Below are positions 8,274-17,672 of a stretch of DNA of 64,000 bases, in pieces. Location of the stretch: NCBI RefSeq assembly GCF_009711265.1, contig NZ_WMII01000006.1:124001-188000 (forward strand), in the 5' to 3' direction. The position numbers and the translations under genes were made by a program. Positions within the stretch are counted from its first letter, which is position 1; each line of letters opens with the position of its first letter. Under the pieces are notes generated by a model that worked only from the letters and a program-made list of their open reading frames with translations, was not told the DNA's origin and ran no database searches. Source of the DNA: Paracoccus shanxieyensis. GTDB taxonomy: Bacteria; Pseudomonadota; Alphaproteobacteria; Rhodobacterales; Rhodobacteraceae.

Positions 8274-8305
8274 TTGACAAACTACTAATCTAGCATATTA
8301 GTTTG
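8274..8305 (+). promoter_or_regulatory. Divergent promoter and GntR operator upstream of uxaC
   Basis: TTGACA at 8274-8279 is a perfect -35, and TATTAG at 8296-8301, 16 bp away, could be the -10. Over this lies an inverted repeat: CAAACTA (8278-8284) with TAGTTTG (8299-8305), and within it ACTAAT-N7-ATTAGT (8284-8302). An AT-rich symmetrical site covering the promoter is what a GntR/FCD repressor would bind. Confidence 0.6.
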
Positions 8306-8346
8306 CCAGAAGTAACGCAAGCGCGATTCGGGGAGGAATGCGGCGC

Positions 8347-9753
8347 ATGGCTTTGTTGAAGGATGATCGGCTGTTTCCGGTCGACCCCGGCACGCGGGGC
8401 ATCGCGCGGGCGCTTTATGACAGCATCCGCGATCTGCCGATCCTCAGCCCGCATGGCCATACGGACCCGCGCTGGTTCGCCGAAGATCAGCCGTTCCCCG
8501 ACCCGGCGCAGCTTTTCGTCACGCCCGATCATTACGTCTTCCGGATGCTGTGTTCGCAGGGCGTGGCGCTGACCGATCTGGGCGTGCCGCGCGCCGATGG
8601 AGGCCCGACCGAGACCGATGGCCGCAAGATCTGGCGGCTGTTTGCGGCGCATTACCATCTGTTTCTGGGCACGCCTTGCCAGCTTTGGCTGGATCACAGC
8701 TTTCAGCATGTCTTTGGCATCGACCGCCGGTTGAATGCCGAAACTGCGGATTGGTATTACGACCACATCGCCGATTGCCTGAGCCGTCCCGAATTCCGCC
8801 CCCGCGCGCTGTTCAAACGCTTCAATATCGAAGCCATCGCCACCACCGAGGCCGCGACCGACGATCTGCGCTGGCACCGGATGATCCGCGACAGCGGCTG
8901 GGATGGCCGCGTCATCACCGCCTATCGCCCCGATGCCGTCATCGACCCCGACATGCCGGGGCTGGCGCAGAATGTCGAATTGCTGGGCCAGCAGACCGGC
9001 TTCGATACGCTGACATGGGCCGGCTATCTGGATGCGCACCGTGCCCGGCGGGCCTATTTCAAGGAATTCGGCGCGACCTCCTCGGATCACGGCCACCCCT
9101 CGGCCCGGACCGAGGACATGGCGCAGGCCGATGCCGCGGCGCTGTTCCAAAAGGCCCTGCGCGGCGCCTGCACGCCGGACGAAGCCGATGCCTTCCGGGG
9201 CCAGATGCTGACCGAGATGGCCCGGATGAGCCTTGAGGACGGGCTGGTCCTGCAAATCCACCCCGGCGCTGCGCGCAATCACTCGGCGCAGGTGCTGGCG
9301 CAGTTCGGCCGCGACAAGGGCTTCGACATCCCGCGCCGCACCGATTACGTCACCGCGCTGCGCCCGCTGCTGAACGCCGTGGGCATGCGCGCCGATCTGA
9401 CCGTGATCCTGTTCACGCTGGATGAGACCAGCTATTCGCGCGAGCTTGCGCCGCTGGCGGGCGTCTGGCCGTGCCTGCGCCTTGGCCCGCCATGGTGGTT
9501 CCACGACAGCCCGGAAGGCATGCGCCGCTTCCGCGAGATGGCGACGGAAACCGCGGGCTTTTACAACACCGTGGGCTTCAACGACGACACGCGGGCCTTC
9601 TGTTCGATCCCGGCGCGTCATGACGTGGCCCGTCGCGTGGACTGCGCCTTTCTGGCGGATCTGGTCGCCACCGGACGCCTTGCCGAGGACGAGGCGGCGG
9701 GGCTGGCGCATGATTTGACCTATGGCCTCGCCAAGAAGGCCTATCGCTTGTGA
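8347..9753 (+). CDS. uxaC: Glucuronate/galacturonate isomerase UxaC
   Basis: A 468-residue uronate isomerase that converts D-glucuronate to D-fructuronate and D-galacturonate to D-tagaturonate in the cytosol. It belongs to the amidohydrolase superfamily, and the metal-binding [11 protein letters not shown] motif sits at residues 34-44 (H36, H38). The family blocks RMLCSQGV and [21 protein letters not shown] are present. ATG 8347 is preferred to ATG 8338, because GGGAGGA ends 9 nt before 8347 and would touch 8338. It is the first gene of the operon uxaC-dctPQM-kdgF-kduI-kduD. Confidence 0.95.
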   Translation: MALLKDDRLFPVDPGTRGIARALYDSIRDLPILSPHGHTDPRWFAEDQPFPDPAQLFVTPDHYVFRMLCSQGVALTDLGVPRADGGPTETDGRKIWRLFAAHYHLFLGTPCQLWLDHSFQHVFGIDRRLNAETADWYYDHIADCLSRPEFRPRALFKRFNIEAIATTEAATDDLRWHRMIRDSGWDGRVITAYRPDAVIDPDMPGLAQNVELLGQQTGFDTLTWAGYLDAHRARRAYFKEFGATSSDHGHPSARTEDMAQADAAALFQKALRGACTPDEADAFRGQMLTEMARMSLEDGLVLQIHPGAARNHSAQVLAQFGRDKGFDIPRRTDYVTALRPLLNAVGMRADLTVILFTLDETSYSRELAPLAGVWPCLRLGPPWWFHDSPEGMRRFREMATETAGFYNTVGFNDDTRAFCSIPARHDVARRVDCAFLADLVATGRLAEDEAAGLAHDLTYGLAKKAYRL

Positions 9754-9772
9754 GCATATCTGGGAGGATATC

Positions 9773-10756
9773 ATGAAACTTCTGAACACCACGCTGGCCG
9801 CGTTACTGGCCACCGCAGCACTTGCCGGGGCGGCAAGCGCGGAATGCGACATCCGGCTGCGGTCCTCGGACACGCATCCCGATGGCTATCCCACGGTCGA
9901 GGGCGTCAAGGCCATGGCCGCCGAGGTCAAGGAAAAGACCGAAGGCCGCATCTGCATCGAGGTTTTCCCCTCATCCCAGTTGGGTGAGGAAAAGGACACC
10001 ATCGAACAGACCCAGTTCGGCGTCATCGACATGATCCGCGCCAGCTTCGGATCGTTTAACGACATCGTGCCGATCACCCAGACCGTGTCGCTGCCCTATC
10101 TGTATAAATCCGACGAACACATGCACAAGGTCATGGACGGCCCCATCGGCGAGGAGATCGCCAAGGCCTTCGAGGAAAAGGATCTGGTGCCGCTGGCCTA
10201 TTACGATGGCGGCGCGCGCAGCTTCTACAACTCGAAAAAGCCGATCCGCACCGTCGAGGATCTGAAGGGCCTGAAGTTCCGCGTCATGCAGAACGACGTG
10301 TTCGTGGACATGATGTCGGCGCTTGGCGCCTCGGCGACGCCCATGCCATATGGCGAGGTCTATTCCTCGATCCAGACCGGGGTGATCGACGGGGCGGAAA
10401 ACAACTTCCCTAGCTATGACAGCTCGGGCCATGCCGAAGTCGCCAAATATTTCACGCTGGACCAGCACCTGATGGTCCCCGAACTGGTGGCGGTGTCCAA
10501 GACCAGCTGGGAGAAGCTGACCCCCGAGGATCAGGCGGTCCTGCGCGACGCTGCCCGCAACTCGGCCACGCTGCAGCGCAAGCTGTGGGCCGAACAGGAA
10601 AAGGCCTCGGAAGACAAGGTGACGGCGGCGGGTGCCGAGATCATCAAGGACGTGGACAAGACCGCCTTCGTCGAGGCCATGGTCCCGGTCTACGAAAAAT
10701 ATGTGACCACGCCCGAGGCGCAGGATCTGGTCAAGCGCATTCAGGCGACAGAGTGA
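9773..10756 (+). CDS. dctP: TRAP transporter substrate-binding protein (DctP family), likely uronate
   Basis: A 327-residue periplasmic receptor with a clear signal peptide (about residues 1-23, ending AGAASA before [10 protein letters not shown]). DctP-type features are present: [20 protein letters not shown] near residue 65, and the conserved Arg region [10 protein letters not shown] near 165, whose arginine normally binds the substrate carboxylate. GGGAGG lies 8 nt upstream of the ATG. It sits between uxaC and kdgF/kduI/kduD, so a hexuronate or an unsaturated uronate is the expected ligand. Confidence 0.93.
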   Translation: MKLLNTTLAALLATAALAGAASAECDIRLRSSDTHPDGYPTVEGVKAMAAEVKEKTEGRICIEVFPSSQLGEEKDTIEQTQFGVIDMIRASFGSFNDIVPITQTVSLPYLYKSDEHMHKVMDGPIGEEIAKAFEEKDLVPLAYYDGGARSFYNSKKPIRTVEDLKGLKFRVMQNDVFVDMMSALGASATPMPYGEVYSSIQTGVIDGAENNFPSYDSSGHAEVAKYFTLDQHLMVPELVAVSKTSWEKLTPEDQAVLRDAARNSATLQRKLWAEQEKASEDKVTAAGAEIIKDVDKTAFVEAMVPVYEKYVTTPEAQDLVKRIQATE

Positions 10757-10763
10757 CGACAGC

Positions 10764-10791
10764 GGCCCGCGCCCCATGCGCGCGGGCCTTT
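10764..10791 (+). terminator. Intercistronic hairpin between dctP and dctQ
   Basis: GGCCCGCGC and GCGCGGGCC form a perfect 9-bp stem around CCCATGC, followed by TTT. It sits 7 bp after the dctP stop and 20 bp before dctQ. Such hairpins after binding-protein genes usually stabilise the upstream mRNA or partly terminate, so that receptor is made in excess over the membrane subunits. Confidence 0.7.
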
Positions 10792-10811
10792 CCGGAAATT
10801 TGGGGGGCACC

Positions 10812-11345
10812 ATGCAAGCTGTCATCACGGCTTTGTCGCGGCTGAACAACCTGCTGACCCGGCTCAGCCTGTGGCTGGCGGGGATCGGTCTGGTGGCGAT
10901 GACCGTCATCGTTTTCGCGCAGGTCTTTGCGCGCTATGTCATGGGCTACAGCCTGCTGTGGGTCGAGCCGGTGGCGATCCTGCTGATGAGCTGGTTCATC
11001 TTTCTGGGCTCGGCCGTGGGCGTGCATGAGAAGTTCCATCTGGGCTTCGACGTGCTGATCTTCTTTCTGCCGGAACGCTTCGGAAGCTGGCTGCGCGGGC
11101 TGTCCGACACGGCGGTGCTGGTCTTTGGCATCGGCATGGTGGTCTATGGCTGGCAGTTGATGGCCAAGACATGGGGCAACACGCTGCCCATCATCCGGCT
11201 GCCCGGCGGCGTCAGCTATCTGCCGCTGTTCGTGGGCGGCGTGCTGATCGTGCTGTTCGTGGTCGAGCATCTGCTGAACCGCATCGCCGGTCGCACCGAA
11301 GAAGCCCGCCCCGATGCCGACGACGTTCTGGCAAGCGAGGTCTGA
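10812..11345 (+). CDS. dctQ: TRAP transporter small permease subunit (DctQ)
   Basis: A 177-residue inner-membrane protein with four predicted transmembrane helices (around residues 15-40, 50-70, 90-110 and 130-155). It has the DctQ-type loop LLWVEPVAILLMSWFIFLGS. The C-terminal tail is charged. ATG 10812 was chosen because GGGGGGCACC precedes it. With DctM (3 bp downstream) it forms the sodium-driven membrane part of the transporter. Confidence 0.93.
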   Translation: MQAVITALSRLNNLLTRLSLWLAGIGLVAMTVIVFAQVFARYVMGYSLLWVEPVAILLMSWFIFLGSAVGVHEKFHLGFDVLIFFLPERFGSWLRGLSDTAVLVFGIGMVVYGWQLMAKTWGNTLPIIRLPGGVSYLPLFVGGVLIVLFVVEHLLNRIAGRTEEARPDADDVLASEV

Positions 11346-11348
11346 GCC

Positions 11349-12629
11349 ATGGAATATCTGATCCTGTTTGGCGTGTTCACGATCCTGATGCTGATCGGCA
11401 CGCCCATCGCCTTTTGCCTTGGCATCGCCAGCATGGCGACCGTGGGCTATCTGGGCCTGCCCGCGCTGGTGGTGTTTCAGCGGGTGTCATCGGGAATTTC
11501 GGTCTTTACGCTGATGGCGATCCCGTTCTTCATCTTCGCGGGCGATCTGATGGTGCGGGGCGGCATCGCGGCGCGCATCGTGGCCTTTGCCGGATCGCTG
11601 ATCGGCCATGTCCGGGGCGGGCTGGGACAGGTCAATATCGCGGCCTCGACGCTGTTCGGCGGCATCTCCGGCTCGGCCGTGGCCGAGGCGGCGGCGGTGG
11701 GCGGCATCATGATCCCGCAGATGAAGGAACGCGGTTACGGCGCGGATTACGCCGTCAACGTGACCTCGATGTCGGCGCTGATCGCGCTGATGCTGCCCCC
11801 CAGCCACAACATGATCATCTATTCGATCTCGGGCGGCGGGCGGATCTCGATTGCCGATCTGTTCACGGCGGGGATCATTCCGGGCCTGCTGCTGGCCTTG
11901 GCGCTGTCGATCACCGCGTGGATCGTCGCGGTGCGGCGCGGCTATCCGACCGAGCCCTTTCCCGGTTTCGCCCGCGTCGGCTATTTCCTGCTGCAATCGC
12001 TGCCGGGCATGTTGCTGATCGCCATCATCTTCGGCGGCGTCCGCTCGGGCATCTTCACGGCGACGGAAAGCAGCTGCATCGCGGTGGTCTATGCCATTCT
12101 GGTAACGGCGCTGGTCTATCGCAGCCTCAGCTGGAGCGATTTCGTCCATGCCACCCAGCAAGCGGTGCGCACGACGGCCATGGTGCTGTTGATCATCGGG
12201 ATGGCGGGGGCCTTTGGCTGGCTGATGGCCTATCTGCATGTGGCCCAGATCTCGCTGGAGTGGATGCAGTCGGTGTCCAGCAATCCGCTGGTCATCCTGC
12301 TGATGATCAACATCGTGCTGCTGGTTCTGGGCACGTTCATGGACATGTCGCCGCTGATCATCATCACCACGCCGATCTTTCTGCCGGTGGTGTCGGCCTT
12401 CGGCGTCGACCCGGTGCATTTCGGCGTCATCATGATCCTGAACCTTGGCATCGGGCTGAACACGCCGCCCCTGGGGCCGGTGCAGTTCGTCGCCGCCGCC
12501 GTGGCGCGCATCAGCATCTGGGAGGCGATGCGCAGCGTTTGGCCCTTCTATGCCGCGGGGCTGATCGTGCTGATGCTGGTGACCTATATCCCCGCCTTGT
12601 CGCTGTGGCTGCCCGGAGTGTTCAGATGA
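11349..12629 (+). CDS. dctM: TRAP transporter large permease subunit (DctM)
   Basis: A 426-residue polytopic membrane protein with about 12 hydrophobic segments. It carries the DctM signatures GTPIAFCLGIASM near the start and FGGISGSAVAEAAAVGGIMI near residue 100, as well as a second MLPPSHNMIIYS block near 155. It is the transport channel that moves substrate delivered by DctP, coupled to Na+. Its last 4 bp overlap the kdgF start (ATGA), which points to translational coupling. Confidence 0.95.
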   Translation: MEYLILFGVFTILMLIGTPIAFCLGIASMATVGYLGLPALVVFQRVSSGISVFTLMAIPFFIFAGDLMVRGGIAARIVAFAGSLIGHVRGGLGQVNIAASTLFGGISGSAVAEAAAVGGIMIPQMKERGYGADYAVNVTSMSALIALMLPPSHNMIIYSISGGGRISIADLFTAGIIPGLLLALALSITAWIVAVRRGYPTEPFPGFARVGYFLLQSLPGMLLIAIIFGGVRSGIFTATESSCIAVVYAILVTALVYRSLSWSDFVHATQQAVRTTAMVLLIIGMAGAFGWLMAYLHVAQISLEWMQSVSSNPLVILLMINIVLLVLGTFMDMSPLIIITTPIFLPVVSAFGVDPVHFGVIMILNLGIGLNTPPLGPVQFVAAAVARISIWEAMRSVWPFYAAGLIVLMLVTYIPALSLWLPGVFR

Positions 12630-12907
12630 CCGATCCCATCCGCACCGTGCTGGCGCATGCGCCCGAGCTGATGGTGGTGCGCTTCCAGTTCGCCGCAGGC
12701 GATGCGGGCGCGCTGCACAGCCACCCGCATGTGCAATCGACCTATGTGCAGTCGGGCCGTTTCGACTTCACCGTGGACGGGCGCAGCTTTCAGGTCGGGC
12801 CGGGGGATGCCTTCGTCATCGCCTCGGATGCCCGGCACGGCTGCACCTGTCTTGAACCCGGCGTGCTGATCGACAGCTTTACCCCGCGCCGCGACGATTT
12901 TCTGTGA
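12626..12907 (+). CDS. kdgF: KdgF-like cupin, unsaturated uronate processing
   Basis: A 93-residue single-domain cupin. The metal site is visible in HSHPHVQSTYVQSGRFDF (the H-x-H-x(n)-Q/E pattern) and in DARHGCTC. The C-terminal DSFTPRRDDFL closely matches the tail of KdgF proteins, which speed the opening of 4,5-unsaturated uronates from pectin or alginate to 5-keto-4-deoxyuronate. It is translationally coupled to dctM and followed 11 bp later by kduI, the next enzyme in that route. Both family match and context support the call. Confidence 0.85.
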   Translation: MTDPIRTVLAHAPELMVVRFQFAAGDAGALHSHPHVQSTYVQSGRFDFTVDGRSFQVGPGDAFVIASDARHGCTCLEPGVLIDSFTPRRDDFL

Positions 12908-12918
12908 AAGGACCAGCC

Positions 12919-13743
12919 ATGATCCATGTGGACACCCGACAGGCGGTGCATCCCGACCATGCCCGCACGATGGACACCGCCGCATTGCGCGCGCATTTCC
13001 TGACCCAAGGCATGTTCCGCGACGGCGAAATCCGCCTGACCTATACGCATTACGACCGCTTCATCGTCGGCGGCGCGGTGCCTGCGGGCGGCCATCTGGT
13101 GCTGGACAAGATCGCCGAAACCCGCACCGCCAGCTTTCTGGAACGGCGCGAGATGGGCATCGTCAATATCGGCGATACCGGCCGCGTTCAGGCGGCGGGT
13201 CAGGACTGGGACATGGCATATGGCGATGTGCTGTATCTGGGCATGGGCGCGGGGCCGGTGACGTTTTCCGGCGCGGGGCGGTTCTACATCACCTCGTGCC
13301 CGGCGCATCGCGCGCTGCCGTCGCGGCTGGTCACCGTGGCCGATGCCAAAGAGATGAAGACCGGCGCGACCGAGACCTCGAACAAGCGCACCATCCGCCA
13401 GTTCATCCACCCGCTGGTGATGGAAAGCTGCCAGCTTGTGCTGGGCTATACCACGCTTGAGGATGGCTCGGTCTGGAACACCATGCCCGCGCATGTGCAT
13501 GACCGGCGCATGGAGGCCTATCTGTATCACGGCATGCAGCCGCAATCGCGCGTGCTGCATCTGATGGGCGAGCCGCAGGAAACCCGGCATATCTTCGTGG
13601 CCAATGAACAGGCGGTGCTGTCGCCGCCATGGTCGATCCATTCGGGCGCGGGCATCGGCGGCTATACCTTCATCTGGGCCATGGCGGGCGACAACGTGGA
13701 TTACACCGACATGGATTTCGTCCAGCCGGAGGATCTGCGGTGA
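12919..13743 (+). CDS. kduI: 5-dehydro-4-deoxy-D-glucuronate isomerase KduI
   Basis: A 274-residue zinc cupin isomerase that converts 5-keto-4-deoxyuronate to 2,5-diketo-3-deoxygluconate (2,5-dioxo-3-deoxygluconate). The zinc ligands are in PAHVHDRRMEAY (H-x-H-x4-E), and the fourth, a His, is in SPPWSIHSG. The TYTHYDRFIVGGAVPAGG block is also typical. The ATG at 12919 has GAAAGGA 8 nt upstream; a GTG at 12904 in the same frame is less likely. Its product is the substrate of KduD, encoded by the overlapping next gene. Confidence 0.96.
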   Translation: MIHVDTRQAVHPDHARTMDTAALRAHFLTQGMFRDGEIRLTYTHYDRFIVGGAVPAGGHLVLDKIAETRTASFLERREMGIVNIGDTGRVQAAGQDWDMAYGDVLYLGMGAGPVTFSGAGRFYITSCPAHRALPSRLVTVADAKEMKTGATETSNKRTIRQFIHPLVMESCQLVLGYTTLEDGSVWNTMPAHVHDRRMEAYLYHGMQPQSRVLHLMGEPQETRHIFVANEQAVLSPPWSIHSGAGIGGYTFIWAMAGDNVDYTDMDFVQPEDLR

Positions 13744-14465
13744 ACCCGTTTTCGCTGCAAGGTCAGACCGCCCTGGTCACCGGCGCGAATACCGGCATCG
13801 GTCAGGCCATCGCCGTCGCGATGGCTCAGGCCGGGGCCGATGTCATCGCCGCAGGCCGCCGCGATTGCGACGAGACGCTGGCCCTGATGGGCAGCGGTCG
13901 GCAGATGCGGCTGGATTTCGCCGATCCGATGGCCGCACGCGATGTCTTTGCCGCCGAGCGCATCGACATTCTGGTGAATAATGCGGGCATCATCCGCCGC
14001 GCCGATGCCGTCGATTTCACCGAGGCCGACTGGGATGACGTGATGGACGTGAACCTGAAGGCGCTGTTTTTCACCTGTCAGGCCTTTGCGCGCGCGGCCA
14101 TTCCGCGCGGGCGGGGCAAAATCGTCAACATCGCCTCGCTTCTGTCGCTTCAGGGCGGGATCCGCGTGCCCAGCTATACCGCCGCCAAGCATGGCGTGGC
14201 CGGTCTGACGCGGCTTCTGGCGAATGAATGGGCGGGGCAGGGGCTGAATGTGAACGCCATTGCGCCCGGCTATATCCAGACGAACAACACCGCCGCCCTG
14301 CGCGCCGATCCCGACCGCAGCCGCGCCATTCTGGAGCGGATCCCGGCAGGCCGTTGGGGGCAGGCGCAGGATATCGGGCAATCGGCGGTCTATCTGGCCG
14401 CGCCTGCCTCGGATTACGTCAATGGCACGGTTCTGACGGTCGATGGCGGCTGGATGGCCCGCTAA
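13740..14465 (+). CDS. kduD: 2-dehydro-3-deoxy-D-gluconate 5-dehydrogenase KduD
   Basis: A 241-residue SDR that reduces 2,5-diketo-3-deoxygluconate to KDG with NADH. Motifs: cofactor TGANTGIG near residue 14, NNAGIIRRADAVDFTEADWD, catalytic SYTAAKHG, and the C-terminal VLTVDGGWMAR typical of KduD. The proposed start is GTG 13740, overlapping the kduI stop by 4 bp (GTGA). It is the last gene of the uronate operon. The genes for KDG kinase and KDPG aldolase, needed next, are not in the window. Confidence 0.93.
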   Translation: MNPFSLQGQTALVTGANTGIGQAIAVAMAQAGADVIAAGRRDCDETLALMGSGRQMRLDFADPMAARDVFAAERIDILVNNAGIIRRADAVDFTEADWDDVMDVNLKALFFTCQAFARAAIPRGRGKIVNIASLLSLQGGIRVPSYTAAKHGVAGLTRLLANEWAGQGLNVNAIAPGYIQTNNTAALRADPDRSRAILERIPAGRWGQAQDIGQSAVYLAAPASDYVNGTVLTVDGGWMAR

Positions 14466-14468
14466 AGC

Positions 14469-14503
14469 GGCAGGATTGCAACGCCGCCCCGACCTGCCTT
14501 TTT
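14469..14503 (+). terminator. Likely rho-independent terminator of the uronate operon
   Basis: GGCAGG (14469-14474) pairs with CCTGCC (14493-14498) across an 18-nt loop and is followed by TTTTT. It begins 4 nt after the kduD stop. The stem is short, so confidence is moderate. Confidence 0.5.
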
Positions 14504-14630
14504 GGCTTGGTTGCGCCTTTGGGGCAGATGGCGCAATATCCCAACCCGGATCGCTCCCCAGAGTCGGCGAAAATCCCGCCCGGCCAGGCACGCTGTCTTT
14601 CATCCGATGAACTAAGGCGGTGGTCCGGGC

Positions 14631-15521
14631 ATGAGCTTTCGGCATTCGATGACCTGCTATACCCATGGCATTCAGGCGGCGCTGCCGAAATGGCGCAGTC
14701 TGGATGGCATGGTCGGCGTGTTCTGGCAGGCCGAGGGGCATTCGGGCGCGCATGCCTATTACCTGTCGCCCGATCCGCGCATCATGATCTTCTTCAACGA
14801 TGTGTCGCCACATATCCGCATGTCGGACCGGTCCGAGGATATGGATCGCCATTGCCGCCCGATGACGCGGGCGCTTTATGTGCCGGCGGGCGTGCCGATG
14901 TGGACCAGCTTCACCTCGGCGCATCGCTTCTCGCATCTGGATCTGCATATCGAACAGAACCGGCTGCTGCGCTTCCTGACGCCATCGATCGGGCGGTCGG
15001 CGGCGCTGGCCACCGTGCGGCGCCCGGTCGAGATCCAGAATGTCGATGCGATCGAGGCGCTGGCCGCCCTGCTGGTTGATGAGCTTTCCACCCCCAAGCG
15101 GCACGGGCTTTACGCCGAAAGTCTGGTCGGCAGCATTGCCGCAGGGCTGCTGGAAATCGGCGGCGACAGCGACGACCGCGCCATTGGCGGCCTGACGCCC
15201 GCGCAGTTGAACAAGCTGGCCGCGCGCATGGATCAGGCCAGCGAACACCGCCTGACCGTGGCCGAGATGGCCGCGACCGTCGGGCTGTCGGAAAGCTGGT
15301 TTGCCAGCGTCTTCAAGAAAACCACCGGCCAGACGCCGCTGCAATGGCAGCTGTGCCAGCGCATCGACATGGCGCAGCGCTTTCTGCTGCAAGGCGGCAT
15401 GAGCCTGCCCGACATCGCCGCACGACTTGGCTTTTCCGATCAGGCGCATCTGACGCGCGCCTTTCGGCAGGTCGCAGGCGAAACGCCTGCCGCATGGCGG
15501 CGCATGCAGCAGGCGGGATGA
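14631..15521 (+). CDS. AraC-family transcriptional regulator, siderophore locus
   Basis: A 296-residue regulator with a poorly conserved N-terminal sensing domain (about 1-190) and a C-terminal double helix-turn-helix (MAATVGLSESWFASVFKKTT and IAARLGFSDQAHLTRAFRQV). It has no DNA-binding features outside this region and no membrane segment. It is convergent with the TonB receptor gene, separated from it by a strong terminator-like hairpin. AraC regulators of the PchR/AlcR kind commonly sense the ferric siderophore imported by the neighbouring system, so that role is proposed by context only. Confidence 0.88.
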   Translation: MSFRHSMTCYTHGIQAALPKWRSLDGMVGVFWQAEGHSGAHAYYLSPDPRIMIFFNDVSPHIRMSDRSEDMDRHCRPMTRALYVPAGVPMWTSFTSAHRFSHLDLHIEQNRLLRFLTPSIGRSAALATVRRPVEIQNVDAIEALAALLVDELSTPKRHGLYAESLVGSIAAGLLEIGGDSDDRAIGGLTPAQLNKLAARMDQASEHRLTVAEMAATVGLSESWFASVFKKTTGQTPLQWQLCQRIDMAQRFLLQGGMSLPDIAARLGFSDQAHLTRAFRQVAGETPAAWRRMQQAG

Positions 15522-15524
15522 TCC

Positions 15525-15556
15525 GATCCCGCCGCGTCAGATCGCGCGGCGGGGTC
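15525..15556. terminator. Bidirectional terminator between AraC and TonB receptor genes
   Basis: GATCCCGCCGCG pairs with CGCGGCGGGGTC across an 8-nt loop: 12 bp including one G-T pair. It sits exactly between two convergent genes. There is no marked T-run. Confidence 0.6.
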
Positions 15557-15566
15557 ATGTGCGCTG

Positions 15567-17672
15567 TTACCAGGTGCGGCGCAGCGTCAGGTCGATTTCC
15601 CGGCCGGGGTTATAGGTGATCGCACCCGATGCGGCCTGTTCGTGCTTTTCGTCAAACAGGTTCGTGACGTTCAGCGTCAGCGAGGTGTTCTTGGTGACAT
15701 CATAGCTGTAGGCCGCATCGAAGATCAGCGCCGCCGGGTATTTCTGCGCATTGTCATCGCCGCCGAAGGACGTGCCCTGATAGCGCGCGCCCAGACCGAA
15801 GTTCATGTCGCCGCGCGTATCGTTGCCAGCCAGCGTGTAATCCACCCAGACCGAGGCCAGATGCGTCGGCACATTGCCCAGCTGGTTGCCCTGATTGGGC
15901 GACAGCCTGTCCGTGATCTCGGTATTGGTATAGGAATACGAGGCCGTCAGGTTCAGCGCGCGGGTCAGTTCGGCGCGGGCCTCAAGCTCGACGCCGCGGG
16001 CGCGGATTTCGCCGATGGTGCGCGGAATGGGCGGGGTGGTTGTGGTATCCGTGCGGGTAATATTGGTCTTTTTCAGGTCATAGAGCGCGGCGGTGAACAG
16101 CGCGTTCATGCCTTCGGGGCGGTATTTCACGCCGATCTCATATTGTTCGCCCTCTTCCGGTTCCACGGTCAGGCCAGCGGGCAGCACCGATTCCGCATAG
16201 CTGAAATAGGTCGAGACCTGCGGCGTGATCTTGTAGGTCAGGCCAAGGCGCGCGGTGGTCTTGCTGAAATCGGCCTGCGACGGGGTGCCCGAATTGTTGC
16301 GCGACAGGTCCATCCAGTCATTGCGCAGACCGATCGTGGCGATGAAGCGGTCATAGGTCAGTTCCTGCTGCACATAAAGCGAGGTGATCTGATCGTCGTT
16401 TTCCGTCGTCTGCAGCGGGGTCAGCGTATCCAGATCGATGCCGCCCGTGCGGATCGGACCCGAACCATAGGGGACGCCCTCGGCGGGGGCCCACCATATC
16501 TTGCCGTCGGATTGTTCGTCGCGATATTGCAGGCCGACCAGCGTGCGGCTGGTCAACTGGCCGAAATTGCGGTCGTATTGCAGGTTCGCATCCGCCAGCA
16601 GTTTCTGCGCCGAGCCGTCCGAGGCGAAATAGAAGCGGTCGATATAGGGCGTCTGGCCGGCGGGCGGCAGATAGGTGTCGTCGCCGACATAGACATAGCC
16701 AAAGCCGCGATCCTCATCGCTGTAGCGCAGGTTCGCGTTCAGCTTCAGCCCGCCACCGAAATCGTGGTCGAACAGGATGCTGGCCGAATTGCGTTCATTG
16801 TCCAGATAGTTGAAATCCGGCTCGCCGAAGAACACGTCGCGGTCGTAATCCGTGCCCAGCGGATAGCCCGACCCGGTGCTGCCGTCGCGCTTCATGTGGT
16901 CCAGCACAAGGCTGAGGCTGGTTGCATCGCTGGGCCGCCATGTCAGACCGCCCATCAGCAGCGCGGCATCGTCCTGGCTGTAATCGGTTTCCTTGTCGGC
17001 CTTTTGCACCCGCGCGGTCAGGCGATAGGACAGCGTGGAATCCGCCGTCAGGTTATCGCCGAAATCGACGCCCGCCTCGGTATGGTTGAACGATCCGACC
17101 GTGGCATAGGCTTCGCCAAAGCGCATGGTGCGCGGCAGTTTGGTGACATAGTTCACCATGCCGCCCGGCTCGGTCGGGCCCGTGACGGTCGAGTTGCCGC
17201 CCTTCACCACCTCGACGCGCTCATAAAGGAACGTGTCCTCGCGGATGCCGCCGAATGCCTTTTGCATCGGCAGCCCGTCGCGGAAGACCGAGGCATCGAA
17301 GCCGCGGATCTTGTAATAGTCGAAGCGGTCATCGCCGCCATAGAAGTCCGTGGCGACGCCAGCGGTATAGCGCAGCACCTGTTCGGCGGTATTCGCGCCA
17401 CGCGCCTGCATGTCCTTGGCCGTGATGACCGAAACCGAGGCGGGCGTGTCCAGAATATCCGTGGCCATCTTGCTGCCGGCCGTGGTGGTGACGGCGACGA
17501 TCGAATTGGCGTCGTTATCGCCTGCCGTGCCGTCGATCACCACCTGATCCAGCACCACCGCCTGCTGCGCCATCGCCTGCGGGCCAAAGGCCACCAGCGC
17601 CGTGCAGCCCAGCAGGGCCAGTTTCATGCAGCGCGCCGCGCCCTGCGTCATTGCGAATTCATTCCTTGGCAT
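15567..17672 (-). CDS. TonB-dependent ferric-siderophore receptor
   Basis: A 701-residue outer-membrane receptor. The signal peptide (LALLGCTALVAFGPQAMA) ends near residue 37. An N-terminal plug follows (TPASVSVITAKDMQARGANT; VLRYTAGVATDFYGGDDRFD; VEVVKGGNSTVTGPTEPGGM), then a 22-strand barrel ending NPGREIDLTLRRTW, with the terminal aromatic residue needed for BAM insertion. This is the FhuA/FpvA-like siderophore subfamily. The start at 17672 was chosen to begin just ahead of the signal peptide; the frame is open to 17939. It is divergent from the binding-protein gene, so receptor and ABC importer form one uptake locus. Confidence 0.95.
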   Translation of the reverse strand: MPRNEFAMTQGAARCMKLALLGCTALVAFGPQAMAQQAVVLDQVVIDGTAGDNDANSIVAVTTTAGSKMATDILDTPASVSVITAKDMQARGANTAEQVLRYTAGVATDFYGGDDRFDYYKIRGFDASVFRDGLPMQKAFGGIREDTFLYERVEVVKGGNSTVTGPTEPGGMVNYVTKLPRTMRFGEAYATVGSFNHTEAGVDFGDNLTADSTLSYRLTARVQKADKETDYSQDDAALLMGGLTWRPSDATSLSLVLDHMKRDGSTGSGYPLGTDYDRDVFFGEPDFNYLDNERNSASILFDHDFGGGLKLNANLRYSDEDRGFGYVYVGDDTYLPPAGQTPYIDRFYFASDGSAQKLLADANLQYDRNFGQLTSRTLVGLQYRDEQSDGKIWWAPAEGVPYGSGPIRTGGIDLDTLTPLQTTENDDQITSLYVQQELTYDRFIATIGLRNDWMDLSRNNSGTPSQADFSKTTARLGLTYKITPQVSTYFSYAESVLPAGLTVEPEEGEQYEIGVKYRPEGMNALFTAALYDLKKTNITRTDTTTTPPIPRTIGEIRARGVELEARAELTRALNLTASYSYTNTEITDRLSPNQGNQLGNVPTHLASVWVDYTLAGNDTRGDMNFGLGARYQGTSFGGDDNAQKYPAALIFDAAYSYDVTKNTSLTLNVTNLFDEKHEQAASGAITYNPGREIDLTLRRTW

